64,000 nt of DNA from Geodermatophilus obscurus DSM 43160 (GTDB taxonomy: Bacteria; Actinomycetota; Actinomycetes; Mycobacteriales; Geodermatophilaceae), in NCBI RefSeq assembly GCF_000025345.1, contig NC_013757.1:2480001-2544000 (forward strand). The letters run 5' to 3'. Position 1 is the first letter of the stretch; each line of letters opens with the position of its first letter. The notes below the pieces were generated by a model that had not been told where the DNA came from, searched no databases, and saw only the letters and a program-made list of their open reading frames with translations. Shown here one piece after another: positions 17,908 through 26,133 of this stretch. Both the position numbers and the translations under genes were made by a program.

Positions 17908-18251
17908 GGGGGGCTCCTCGGGGAAGGTGGAATCGTGCGGATGGGTGACGGACCGGTACGGCCTCGTTGCTTTACGTGACGTTACGGAACGGTCGGCCCG
18001 GCTCGCACTGGCAGAACGTGGACGAAAGCGGCGCCAGGTTCTGTCGCGATCTGTGGTTCCCCCGTCATCCGGCGCGTCGTGGTGCCGGGGACCGAGCGTC
18101 AGGTCACCGGCGCGGTGCGTGACCGGCTCGCCCGTCCACGGCCGCCGCCACCCAGTGGATTGACACCGGCCGGGGGACCTCACAGCATTCCGGTCCCGAG
18201 GCACCTCACTCCCGCGTACCACGTCCGTCAGGTGCCCGAGGGGGTGCTCCA
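17908..18251. other. Divergent intergenic region upstream of whiB
   Basis: About 344 bases. An imperfect palindrome TTACGTGACGTTACGG lies at 17972-17987, about 65 bases before the whiB start, and could be an operator. The remainder shows no ORF I would support. It must also contain the promoter for the coupled small ORF and BTAD regulator starting at 18252. Confidence 0.4.
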
Positions 18252-18401
18252 GTGGCCGTCGCGCCGGACGTCCGGACCAGGTTGCTCGACGGGTCCTCGC
18301 TGCACCTCGGGAGCCCGGCGTCCTCCCGTCCCCCCGAGTTCCCGCCGCACGGCGTCCGGGTCGACGTGCACCGGCTCGGCGTCCGGACAGCCCGCGCATG
18401 A
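18252..18401 (+). CDS. Small 49-residue ORF coupled to the BTAD regulator
   Basis: It starts with GTG (VAVAPDVRTRLLDGSSLHLG) after a GAGGGGG ribosome site and ends with a TGA that overlaps the regulator ATG (ATGA, 18398-18401). Codon third positions are strongly G/C, like real genes here. The product ends VDVHRLGVRTARA and has no recognisable domain. It could be a genuine peptide, or a leader whose translation sets expression of the 1025-residue regulator. Its reality rests on coupling, ribosome site and codon use. Confidence 0.5.
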   Translation: MAVAPDVRTRLLDGSSLHLGSPASSRPPEFPPHGVRVDVHRLGVRTARA

Positions 18402-21400
18402 GCCGGGCGCTCCGGTACGCACCACCGCTCGCCGACCGCGGGCTCATCGTCCGGCCCCGGCTGCTGCACCGGCTGCACTCCCGGTTCGAGCGGCGCCTGA
18501 CCGCCGTCGTGGCGCCGGCCGGGTTCGGCAAGACGACGCTGCTGGCCCAGGCGGTCCAGGAGAACACGCTGTCCCCGCTGGGGGAGGACCGCTGGCTGAC
18601 CTGCCAGCGGGACGACACGTCGCTGTCGTTCCTGGCCGCGGGCGCGTTCGCCGCCGTGGGCCTCACCGCGCCGGTCCCGCAGGACCCGCGGGAGGCCGCG
18701 GTCACCGTCGCCGAGGCCATCTGGAGCGCCGCGCCGCGGCACCTCGCGCTGATCCTCGACGACGTCCACCTGGTGCGACCGGGCTCGCCCGGCGGCCACT
18801 TCGTGGCCGAGCTGGTCGAGGAGCTGCCGCGCAACGGTCACGTCGTCCTGGCGTCCCGCCCGCCGCTGCCGCTGCGCGCCTCGCGGCTGCTCGCCAGCGG
18901 CGAGGCGGTCGTCCTCGGCGAGACCGAGCTCCACTTCGCGCGCGAGGAGATGGCGGCGTTCGCGGCGTCCCGGCAGGTGCCGCCAGACCTGCTGCGGGAC
19001 GTCGGCGGCTGGCCGGCACTGGCCGAGCTGACCGCCACCGCCGGCCCGGACGCCGTCAGCGGCTACGTGTGGGAGGAGCTGCTCAGCCGGCTGTCGCCGG
19101 AGCGCCGGCGGGCGCTCAGCGTGCTGGTCGCCGTCGGTGGCGCCGACGACGAGCTGGCCGCGGCCCTGCTCGGGCCGGACGTGCGGCTGGAGGAGCTGCT
19201 GGAGGGCCTGCCGCTGGTGGTCCGCGGTCCCTCGGGCTGGTGGTCGCTGCACGGGCTGTGGTCGGCGATCCTGGCGCACCGCCTGGACCCCGGGCAGCTG
19301 GCGCAGGCCCGCCGCACCGCCGGCCTGGTCCTGGCCCGTCGCGGGCGCTACCACGACGCCATGGAGCTGCTGGCCGACGCCGGGGCGTGGGACGACGTCC
19401 GCCGTCTCGTCGTCGAGGTGTGCGAGGTCGGCACGCCGCTGGTCCCGCCGGACGTGCTCGAGGTGTGGCTGCACCGGCTGCCCCCGGACGTGCAGGAGGG
19501 GCCCGAGGGGCTGCTGCTGGCCGCGAACGTCGCCGAGCCGACCAGCCTGGCCAGCGCCGAGGCGTTGCTGGAGCGCGCCTTCGCGCTGGCTCCCGACGTG
19601 GCACCGGTGCGCTTCGCCTGCCTCAACGCCCTGGTCGAGGTCGGGCTGCGCCGGTCCGACCGCCGGGAGATGGAGCTGCACATCGAGCGGCTGACCGGGC
19701 TGGCGGCCCGCGGCCACGAGCGCGCCGCCGGGTGGATCGCGCTGTTCCGGGGTCTGCTGGCACGCACGCCCGCGGAGGTGCGCGCGCAGCTGGCCACGCC
19801 GGCGCTGGTGGCGGGGACCGGGCTCAGCCCGGTGCAGCAGTGGCTGCGCGCCCACCTGATGCTACTCAAGCTGGGCGACGCCGAGGGCGCCGAGCGCGTC
19901 GTCCGCCGGGCCCTCGCCTCGGCCGGCCCCAACATGGCGGTGCTCTTCCGGAGCCAGCTGGTCGAGTCGCTGCGGATGCGCGGGCGGCTCGACGAGGCCG
20001 AGGCGCTGCTGCCCGACCTGCTCGCCGGGATCGACCCCGCCAAGGTCCTGACCTCCCCGGAGACCGTCACCTGCGCCGTCGTCCTGCTCGGTCTCCTCGG
20101 CCGCGACGACCAGGCCGGGGAGCTGCTGGGGGCGCACCGGCAGGCCGTCGCCGATTCGTCGGTCGCCTGGGCGCCGGTCGCCGGGGCCGTGGCGGAGGCG
20201 GCCCACCGGGTGTCGCTCGGTCAGGAGGCCGCGGCCGCCGAGGCCCTGCGCGCGGTGCTGCGGCTGGACGTGGCCCGCAGCCGGGCGGTGCGTCAGGTGT
20301 CCGCCGCGGCGCTGCCGCTGCAGTACGTCCTGCTCCCCGAGGTGCGGCCGCGGTGGGACGCCGCGGCCCCGCCGGGGTGCTTCCGGCCGGCGCTGCAGCT
20401 GGCCCGGGCGTTGGTCGCGATCCGGGAGGAGGGGTCGTTGGAGCAGGTGGCCGGGCTGCCGGCCGAGGCCCGCGCGGTCATGCGTGCCGTCCTGCCGGTG
20501 CCGTGGACGGCGGAGCTCGCTCTCGGCATGGTCGCCTCGGGCCTCCAGGAGGGGCACGCCCTGGTCGAGGAGCTCGGGCCGCGCGCCCGGCCCACCCTGC
20601 GGGCGCTCAGCAGCGGAGGCCCCGCGCCGGTCGCCGCCACCGCCCGCCGGCTGCTGCGTGAGCTGCCGGCCGCGCCGCCCGCCCGGCTGGAGCTGCGGGT
20701 CCTGGGGCCGATGCAGCTGCGCCGGAACGGGGTCGTCGTGGTCGCCCGCGAGCTGCGCCGCGAGCGGGTGCGCCAGCTGCTCGGGTACCTGCTCGCCCAC
20801 GACGGTCCCTCCCGGGCGGCGGTCACGGCCGACCTGTGGCCCGACCTCGACGAGGCGGCCGCGGCTCGCAACCTGCGGGTCACCCTCGCCTACCTGCAGG
20901 ACCTGCTCGAACCCGACCGCGGCGAGTCCGACGCGCCGTACTTCGTCCGCAGCGGGGGGCCGGTCCTGCACCTCCTCGTCGGTGAGGCGCTGCAGGTGGA
21001 CGCCGTGGACTTCGAGCGTTCCCTCGACGAGGCGGCGCGGCTCGAGCGCCAGGGTGCGCCGTCGGCCGCCCTGGCCGCCTACGAGCAAGCGCTGCGGCTC
21101 TGGGACACCGACTACCTGCCCGACGTGAGCGGCGGCGACTGGCTGGAGTGGGAGCGCGACCGGATGCGGGGGCGGTTCGTGGCGGCCGCCGTCCGGGCCG
21201 GGGAACTCCTGCTGGCCCGGGGGGACGCCGGCGCCGCCCGGACGCTGGGCGAACGGGCGCTGCGGGTCGACGCCTGGTCCGAGGAGGCCCACCAGCTGCT
21301 GGTCGCCGCGCTGCTGGAGGCCGGGGACGCAGCCGACGCCCGCCGGGCGCTGCGGCGCTGCCTGCAGGCGCTCGACGACCTCGGCGTCCCGGCGCAGCCG

Positions 21401-21475
21401 CGCACCCTCGCCCTGGCCCGGCGTCTCGAGGTGCACGCCCCCGCGCGGCGGGACCGGCCGCGGGCTCGCGGCTGA
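18398..21475 (+). CDS. Large ATPase-BTAD (MalT/SARP-like) transcriptional regulator
   Basis: 1025 residues. An N-terminal STAND/AAA ATPase has Walker A VAPAGFGKTTLL near residue 40 and Walker B ALILDDVH near residue 120. A long helical repeat region covers roughly residues 300-750. The C-terminal part carries a winged helix (LRVLGPMQLRRNGVVV, ~770-850) and a BTAD domain (VDFERSLDEAARLERQ through ARRALRRCLQALDDLG). In usual SARPs the DNA-binding domain is N-terminal; here the order is reversed, as in MalT-like proteins. Heptamer repeats at 11-bp steps, the type of site SARPs bind, follow the gene and precede an ECF sigma gene. Confidence 0.88.
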   Translation: MSRALRYAPPLADRGLIVRPRLLHRLHSRFERRLTAVVAPAGFGKTTLLAQAVQENTLSPLGEDRWLTCQRDDTSLSFLAAGAFAAVGLTAPVPQDPREAAVTVAEAIWSAAPRHLALILDDVHLVRPGSPGGHFVAELVEELPRNGHVVLASRPPLPLRASRLLASGEAVVLGETELHFAREEMAAFAASRQVPPDLLRDVGGWPALAELTATAGPDAVSGYVWEELLSRLSPERRRALSVLVAVGGADDELAAALLGPDVRLEELLEGLPLVVRGPSGWWSLHGLWSAILAHRLDPGQLAQARRTAGLVLARRGRYHDAMELLADAGAWDDVRRLVVEVCEVGTPLVPPDVLEVWLHRLPPDVQEGPEGLLLAANVAEPTSLASAEALLERAFALAPDVAPVRFACLNALVEVGLRRSDRREMELHIERLTGLAARGHERAAGWIALFRGLLARTPAEVRAQLATPALVAGTGLSPVQQWLRAHLMLLKLGDAEGAERVVRRALASAGPNMAVLFRSQLVESLRMRGRLDEAEALLPDLLAGIDPAKVLTSPETVTCAVVLLGLLGRDDQAGELLGAHRQAVADSSVAWAPVAGAVAEAAHRVSLGQEAAAAEALRAVLRLDVARSRAVRQVSAAALPLQYVLLPEVRPRWDAAAPPGCFRPALQLARALVAIREEGSLEQVAGLPAEARAVMRAVLPVPWTAELALGMVASGLQEGHALVEELGPRARPTLRALSSGGPAPVAATARRLLRELPAAPPARLELRVLGPMQLRRNGVVVVARELRRERVRQLLGYLLAHDGPSRAAVTADLWPDLDEAAAARNLRVTLAYLQDLLEPDRGESDAPYFVRSGGPVLHLLVGEALQVDAVDFERSLDEAARLERQGAPSAALAAYEQALRLWDTDYLPDVSGGDWLEWERDRMRGRFVAAAVRAGELLLARGDAGAARTLGERALRVDAWSEEAHQLLVAALLEAGDAADARRALRRCLQALDDLGVPAQPRTLALARRLEVHAPARRDRPRARG

Positions 21476-21542
21476 CGCCTGGCTGACGCCCGGCTGACGT
21501 CCGGCTGACGCGGCCTCGTGTTCCGGCTGACGCCCGGCTGAC
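21470..21542 (+). repeat. Six GGCTGAC heptamers phased at 11 bp
   Basis: GGCTGAC starts at 21470, 21481, 21492, 21503, 21525 and 21536, so steps are 11, 11, 11, 22 and 11 bp. Heptamers separated by four bases, one helical turn apart, are the known DNA target layout of SARP/BTAD regulators. The array begins at the stop codon of such a regulator and ends 59 bases before the sigma factor start. A slippage-generated repeat of the gene end is the main alternative. Confidence 0.7.
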
Positions 21543-21601
21543 AGGGCCCGCCCACGCTCCGGGACGACGGCGATGCCGCCGTCCCGGACCGGGGAGTCGC
21601 C

Positions 21602-22186
21602 ATGGACGCCGCAGCAGTGACCGACCTGGTGCGCCGCGCCGCGCGGGGGGACCAGCGGGCGTGGCGGGGGATCGTCGACGAGTACGGCGTCCTGGTGTGG
21701 TCGGTGGCGCGGGGCTTCCGGCTCGACGAGGCGCAGACCGCCGATGCCGTCCAGACGACCTGGCTGCGGCTGGTGGAGCACCTGGCCGACATCCGCGACC
21801 CGGAGCGGCTGCCCGGCTGGCTGCGGACCACGACCCGGCGGGCCTGCCTGGCCGTGGCCCGCGACCACTGCCGCGAGCAGGTGACCGACGACCTCGAGCA
21901 GGTCCCCGCCGTCCACCGGGACGGCCCGACCGACGACGCCGGGCCGGAGACGAGCGCCGTGCGGCACGAGCAGCAGATGCTCGTCCGCCGCGCGGTGGCC
22001 GCACTGCCCGCGCAGCAGCAGGCGCTCCTGGGCCTGCTCGTCGCCTCCCCGGCGCCGAGCTACGCGCAGATCAGCGCGCGGCTCGGGATGCCCGTGGGCA
22101 GCATCGGCCCGACGCGGGCACGGATCCTGGCCCGGCTGCGGACGACGCTGGAGACGGCCGGGGTGTACGACGCGGTCCCGGCCTGA
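21602..22186 (+). CDS. ECF-type RNA polymerase sigma factor
   Basis: 194 residues with sigma-70 region 2 (DLVRRAARGDQRAWRGIVDEY, then DAVQTTWLRLVEHL, with WLRTTTRRACLAVAR) and region 4 (VAALPAQQQALLGLL, then SYAQISARLGMPVGSIGPTRARILARLR). The layout matches SigE-type ECF factors found in Streptomyces and relatives. ATG 21602 follows GGGGAG. There is no adjacent anti-sigma gene. Upstream heptamer repeats suggest control by the BTAD regulator just before it. Targets are unknown. Confidence 0.9.
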   Translation: MDAAAVTDLVRRAARGDQRAWRGIVDEYGVLVWSVARGFRLDEAQTADAVQTTWLRLVEHLADIRDPERLPGWLRTTTRRACLAVARDHCREQVTDDLEQVPAVHRDGPTDDAGPETSAVRHEQQMLVRRAVAALPAQQQALLGLLVASPAPSYAQISARLGMPVGSIGPTRARILARLRTTLETAGVYDAVPA

Positions 22187-22257
22187 GGTGCCCGGCCGAG
22201 GTGGCCCCGGGTGAGGGGTGCTCGGCACCACCCCGGTGAGGCCCGGGAGCAGCGCGC

Positions 22258-23574
22258 TCAGGTCCCGGCGAGGTGGCGGATCCCGGTCACGCTCGGGAGG
22301 AAGACGTACGCGCCGCCCCGGGTGGTGACCAGGCGGGGCAGGCCGGTCAGCTCGGCCCGGCCGGCGGCCGTCCGGAAGCGGAAGGCGCGGCCGGCGCCGG
22401 TGCCGTCCCCGGTGCCGAGGAAGGGGTCCTGGGTGCGGCCCAGCCCCGGTGCGAAGAGCCCGTCGAGCGCCCACTCGGCCATGAGGAACTCGAACTGGTC
22501 CCGGAGGCTGGCACCGATGAACAGGCCGACGACCCCGCGCTCCTGCCCGTCGTCGGGCCGGGCCGGGTCGTACGGCGGGCCGTAGGTCAGCCCGCGCCGC
22601 ACGACGCGGTGCTTGGCGCCCCCGCCTCCGGCGACGGGGGAGTCGCGCGGGTGCATCCGCCGGACGTGCGCGCCGATCGGGCAGCGCTCGCCGCGCTCGT
22701 CACCGGAGTAGTCGAAGTCGTTGAGGGCCTCGGGTGGCAGCCGGGCATCGGTGTCCGGGGAGAGGACCAGCGGCGTCCCGCTGCGCCACCGACCGCACAG
22801 CCGGGCGGCGACCAGCTCCGCCGACGTGCCGGTGCGCTGCGCCTGCTCGGCCAGCAGGGCGCAGAAGGCGGCGACGTCCTGGGCCATCACCCGGAACGCC
22901 GCGAAGCTGCCGTTGCGGCCGAGGGCGGGCGGGTCGGGCACGGGGTAGCTGTGGCCGGTGAACTGGCTGGGGTACCCGAGCAGGAAGGCACCGGTCGGCT
23001 GGACGGGCAGCCGGTCGGGCGGGCCGGGGGGCGGGGCGGGGTCGACGGTCGGCTGGGAGATCCCGTCCACGTAGCCGAAGTGGTCGACCCGGCCGGGCAG
23101 CAGGTCGCCGTCCAGGCGGTCGAGCTCGGTCAGCCCCGGTGCGGTGCCGGCCAGGACGGCCTCAGTGGCCCGGTCCCGCGCCGCCGGGGAGACGGCCGCC
23201 AAAGACAGCAGCAGGTGGAACCCCGGGTCGGTGAACGCCGGGCGCCAGTGCACCGGGTCGCTGGGCCCGGTGTCCCCGACGAGCGCGGCCCGGGCGACGG
23301 CGCCCGCGGTGAACTCGGCGGGGAAGCCGGCCGGCGGCACCCCCAGCGCCTGCAGCCCGGCCGCGGTGACCGCCACGTTGAGGCAGGACTCCGGCTTCTC
23401 GGTCCACGGGGTCGCCGTGGTGACCTGCGGCCGGCCCGGGGTACCGTCGACCAGCGAGCCGAGCAGCGCGCGGGCGGCCGGAGCGGAGTCCACGCGCAGC
23501 AGCAGGTGCCGCGCCGTGGGCATCGTGTAGCCGCGGACGACCAGACCCTGGACGTCGGAGAGGTCGAGCACCAC
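22258..23574 (-). CDS. DyP-type heme peroxidase
   Basis: 438 residues, no Tat signal, so probably cytoplasmic. It has the GxxDG motif in DHFGYVDGISQPTVDP (distal Asp), the arginine/phenylalanine segment RNGSFAAFRVMAQDV, and the heme-ligand region CPIGAHVRRMHPRDSP. The C-terminal GLFIGASLRDQFEFLMAEW is typical of the long DyP classes. Such enzymes oxidise dyes, phenolics or iron with peroxide. The 157-residue gene follows 22 bases upstream on the same strand. GTG/ATG choice at 23574 fits the family N-terminus; the natural substrate is unknown. Confidence 0.9.
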   Translation of the reverse strand: MVLDLSDVQGLVVRGYTMPTARHLLLRVDSAPAARALLGSLVDGTPGRPQVTTATPWTEKPESCLNVAVTAAGLQALGVPPAGFPAEFTAGAVARAALVGDTGPSDPVHWRPAFTDPGFHLLLSLAAVSPAARDRATEAVLAGTAPGLTELDRLDGDLLPGRVDHFGYVDGISQPTVDPAPPPGPPDRLPVQPTGAFLLGYPSQFTGHSYPVPDPPALGRNGSFAAFRVMAQDVAAFCALLAEQAQRTGTSAELVAARLCGRWRSGTPLVLSPDTDARLPPEALNDFDYSGDERGERCPIGAHVRRMHPRDSPVAGGGGAKHRVVRRGLTYGPPYDPARPDDGQERGVVGLFIGASLRDQFEFLMAEWALDGLFAPGLGRTQDPFLGTGDGTGAGRAFRFRTAAGRAELTGLPRLVTTRGGAYVFLPSVTGIRHLAGT

Positions 23575-23596
23575 CTGAGCCCCCGTTCCGCCGGGC

Positions 23597-24070
23597 TCAG
23601 CCGGCGTCGTCGGCGCGGATGTCGATCACCGGCCGGGTGGGATAGGCGCTGTAGAAGGGCCCGACGCACCCCAGGTCGTGCCGGCGGACGTAGGCGAGGA
23701 ACTCCTCGGGGTGCTGCTGCACCGGGAGCGGCGGCGGGTCGACCATGTGCCTCAGCAGCATGTCGAACACCGGCCCGATGTGGTCGACGAAGTCCATGAT
23801 GTAGCGCTCGAAGTCCCCGTCGTACGTGGTGATCACGGCCAGCCGCGCATCGTCGTCGAGGAAGACGAACCGGGCGAAGTGCACCGTGCCGATCGCGTCC
23901 AGGGCGGTGATGACCGGGTTCCGGTCGCGAGGCAGGGCCTGCAGCTGCTCGACCTCCGCCCGCAGCGCCGCGCGCGCATCGGGGCGGACCGGCATGACGA
24001 GCGTCAGCGGGCTCTGCACCGTCGTCCCGGTCGTGGTCCCGCTGGTCGCGTCCGTGGTCACACCGGTCAT
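23597..24070 (-). CDS. Conserved hypothetical protein upstream of the DyP peroxidase
   Basis: 157 residues. After a Ser/Thr-rich N-terminus it reads TLVMPVRPDARAALRAEVEQL, then TVHFARFVFLDDDARLAVIT and YDGDFERYIMDFVDHIGPVFD. This alternation of strands and helices suggests a ferredoxin-like, dimeric alpha/beta barrel fold similar to the halves of DyP peroxidases. No heme or metal motif is evident. It precedes the DyP gene by 22 bases on the same strand, so the two are probably co-transcribed. The function is unknown. Confidence 0.7.
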   Translation of the reverse strand: MTGVTTDATSGTTTGTTVQSPLTLVMPVRPDARAALRAEVEQLQALPRDRNPVITALDAIGTVHFARFVFLDDDARLAVITTYDGDFERYIMDFVDHIGPVFDMLLRHMVDPPPLPVQQHPEEFLAYVRRHDLGCVGPFYSAYPTRPVIDIRADDAG

Positions 24071-24169
24071 GCCCGACCTCCTCGTCCTGCGGACGACGGC
24101 AGCCGCCCGGGTCCGCGACGATCCGGCGCGGGCGTCACCGCGCCGTCACCGCCGTGTCACCTCGCCCCG

Positions 24170-24179
24170 GTGTATCAGG
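24170..24179 (+). promoter_or_regulatory. GTGTATCAGG motif upstream of the BTAD gene
   Basis: This decamer lies 51 bases before the GTG 24230 start. An identical copy at 24980-24989 lies 56 bases before the next gene. TATCAG could be a -10 element, or the decamer an operator. It is supported only by recurrence and similar placement. Confidence 0.4.
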
Positions 24180-24229
24180 ACCGGCCGCGCCCGCCTCTGC
24201 CGGTCGTGCAGCACCGGGGAGCGGACGCC

Positions 24230-24964
24230 GTGGACGTGCGGGCGACGACGTTGCGGGTGGGCCTGCTGGGCGGCTCCACCCTCGGCGCCGCCGGCGTCCC
24301 GGCAGGGCCGGACGCCGTCCCCCGCAGCGTGCAGCGCCTGGTGGCGTACGTCTGCCTCTCCGGTCGGCCGGCCCGGTCGGCGGTCGCCGGCCAGCTGTGG
24401 GGCGGGGTCCCCGAGGAGCAGGCGCACGCGAGCCTGCGGTCGGCGCTGTGGCGGCTGCACCGGCTGGCACCGGGGCTGCTGGACACCTCCGGAGGCGCGC
24501 TCACCGTGGCCCCGGGCGTGCACGTCGACGTCCGGGAGCTGTGCGCCTGGTCGGCCCGGGTCCGGGACCGGCGCACCGGTGTGGAGGACCTGCGCCTCCC
24601 GCTCCCGGAGCTCCACGGCGACCTGCTGCCCGGCTGGTGCGACGACTGGGTCCTCGTCGAGCGGGAGCGGTTGCGGCAGCTGCGGCTGTACGCGCTGGAG
24701 ACCCTCGCCGCGCGGTTGGCCGACGCGGGGCGGCCGGGCGACGCGGTCGAGGCGGCCTCCCTCGCCGTCCGGGGGGAGCCGCTGCGCGAGAGCGCGTACC
24801 GGGTCCTGGTGCGGATCCACCTCGCCGAGGGCGACGTGGCCGCTGCCGTCCGTTCCTACCGGCAGTTCCGGGCGAGGGTCCGCGACCAGCTCGGGCTGGA
24901 CCCGACCGACCGGCTCACCCGGCTGGTCGCGCACCTGGGTGAGGGACGGCGGGTGGCCTCCTGA
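24230..24964 (+). CDS. Short BTAD-domain (SARP-like) regulator
   Basis: 244 residues. The N-terminal ~95 residues form a reduced winged helix (LRVGLLGGSTLGAAG, SVQRLVAYVCLSGRPARSAV, ASLRSALWRLHRLAPGLLDT). The BTAD helical repeats follow (CDDWVLVERERLRQLRLYAL, then EPLRESAYRVLVRIHLAEG and SYRQFRARVRDQLGLDPTDR). It resembles small SARPs that activate neighbouring clusters by binding heptamer repeats. GTG 24230 has GGGGAG 9 bases upstream; GTG 24206 is an alternative. It diverges from the DyP pair and is followed by a strong hairpin. The target genes are not evident. Confidence 0.8.
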   Translation: MDVRATTLRVGLLGGSTLGAAGVPAGPDAVPRSVQRLVAYVCLSGRPARSAVAGQLWGGVPEEQAHASLRSALWRLHRLAPGLLDTSGGALTVAPGVHVDVRELCAWSARVRDRRTGVEDLRLPLPELHGDLLPGWCDDWVLVERERLRQLRLYALETLAARLADAGRPGDAVEAASLAVRGEPLRESAYRVLVRIHLAEGDVAAAVRSYRQFRARVRDQLGLDPTDRLTRLVAHLGEGRRVAS

Positions 24965-25002
24965 GGACCTCCGCCGGCCGTGTATCAGGCCGGCGGTGGT
25001 CC
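24965..25002 (+). terminator. Strong hairpin directly after the BTAD gene
   Basis: GGACC-T-CCGCCGGCC pairs with GGCCGGCGG-T-GGTCC around the loop GTGTATCA, giving 14 pairs with one T/T mismatch. It starts one base after the TGA stop. It has no T-tract but is one of the most stable hairpins seen in the window. Its loop contains the recurrent GTGTATCAGG decamer, so termination and promoter roles may overlap. Confidence 0.6.
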
Positions 25003-25044
25003 GCCTCCGTCCGGTGTACCGGACACCCACCCGGGAGGTCAGGG

Positions 25045-25479
25045 ATGGACCCGCAGGCGCCCGCTCCGCCGGATCCGTGGGGCGACGTCTCCTACCGGCA
25101 GCTGCTCACCGGCCTGCGCGAGTTCCTCCGCACCGACGGACAGCGCCACCTGGACGACCCGAACGTCGCCTCGATCGGCCTGGGCTACAAGGTCACCGGG
25201 GGGCGGCCGACCGCGGAGCTGTCGGTGCAGTTCACGGTCGAGGAGAAGCGCGTCGGTCCGGAGGCGCTGGCCGCCCTGGGGACGCACCCGGTCCCGGAGG
25301 CCGTCACGGTCGCCGGCGTCCGGGTGCCGACCGACGTGCTCGAGCGCCGCTCCCAGCCGGCCCTGGCCGGCGGCCGCAGCAGCCGCACCCCCGTGGCCTC
25401 CGTCCCCCGAGGCGGCGACGCCGACCCGACGGCACGCCGTCGTCCCGAGCGGGGCACCAGTGCCGGTCGTCCCTTGTGA
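25045..25479 (+). CDS. Truncated protease-like N-terminal domain protein
   Basis: 144 residues. The core PNVASIGLGYKVTGGRPTAE, LSVQFTVEEKRV and VPEAVTVAGVRVPTDVLER is the N-terminal module found before trypsin-like domains in a family of bacterial proteins of about 300 residues or more. Here the frame ends in a low-complexity Arg/Pro/Gly tail soon after that module, and no catalytic His/Asp/Ser part follows in any nearby frame. ATG 25045 has a GGGAGG site. It is therefore either a stand-alone module or a remnant. The family recognition is from memory and by eye. Confidence 0.5.
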   Translation: MDPQAPAPPDPWGDVSYRQLLTGLREFLRTDGQRHLDDPNVASIGLGYKVTGGRPTAELSVQFTVEEKRVGPEALAALGTHPVPEAVTVAGVRVPTDVLERRSQPALAGGRSSRTPVASVPRGGDADPTARRRPERGTSAGRPL

Positions 25480-25584
25480 GCACCCGGCGGCGGCAGGACC
25501 ATCGCCTCCACGGGCCCGGTGACGGCGAGCCGCCCCAGCGGAGCGGCGGTCGCCGCCGGTCGGGCACCCGGGAGGGAGGCTCCC

Positions 25585-26133
25585 GTGCGACGAGCCGTCA
25601 CCGGCCTGCTGGGCTGGTTCGCGGTCTTCGGCCTGGGCGTCGGCGGGTGGCAGGCGCTCGCCCCGGCGTCGTTCTACGAGGACTTCCCGGGTCTGGGCCG
25701 GCACTGGGTGAGCGTCGACGGTCCCTACAACGAGCACCTGCTCCGGGACGTCGGGCAGGGCAACCTGGCCATCGGCGTCGTGGCCCTCGTCGCGCTGCTG
25801 ACCGGCGGGGTCTGGCTCGCCCGGGCCACGGGCCTGGCCGCGGTCGTGGCCTACCTGCCCCACCAGCTGTACCACCAGCGGACCCTGCACCTGCTCCACA
25901 CGACCAGCGACGAGGTCCTGCAGACGGTGACCCTGACCCTGGTGTCGGTCGCCGCGATGCTGCTGACCGCGATGGCGTTCCGGTTGCCGGCCGAGCCCGC
26001 CGGCCGTCCCGCACCCGGTACGGCCGGGCGCACCGGCCGGTCCCGCGCCGCGTTCCTCCCCGGACCGGGGACGCGGCCGCCCAGTCCGAGGGGAGCGAGC
26101 CCGCATGACGACCACCCGACCGACGTTCGATGA
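25585..26133 (+). CDS. Four-helix integral membrane protein, function unknown
   Basis: 182 residues. It has hydrophobic segments at VTGLLGWFAVFGLGVGGWQA, LAIGVVALVALLTGGVWLA, AVVAYLPHQLYHQ and LTLVSVAAMLLTAMAF, then a polar Pro/Arg-rich tail. The second loop contains FPGLGRHWVSVDGPYNEHLLRDVGQGNLA, a pattern seen in small DoxX-like or DUF4345-like proteins. GTG 25585 follows GGGAGGGAGG, so it is preferred over the upstream ATG 25519. The tail overlaps the P450 start by 29 bp, so the genes are coupled. Confidence 0.7.
   Translation: MRRAVTGLLGWFAVFGLGVGGWQALAPASFYEDFPGLGRHWVSVDGPYNEHLLRDVGQGNLAIGVVALVALLTGGVWLARATGLAAVVAYLPHQLYHQRTLHLLHTTSDEVLQTVTLTLVSVAAMLLTAMAFRLPAEPAGRPAPGTAGRTGRSRAAFLPGPGTRPPSPRGASPHDDHPTDVR

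Noticed and set aside
18228-18425. 65-codon minus-strand ORF opposite the small coupled ORF
   Set aside because: It lacks a ribosome site and coupling; the plus-strand ORF has both.
21470-21542. CRISPR or satellite array
   Set aside because: The repeats are 7 bases at 11-base steps with no spacers; this fits SARP sites or slippage.
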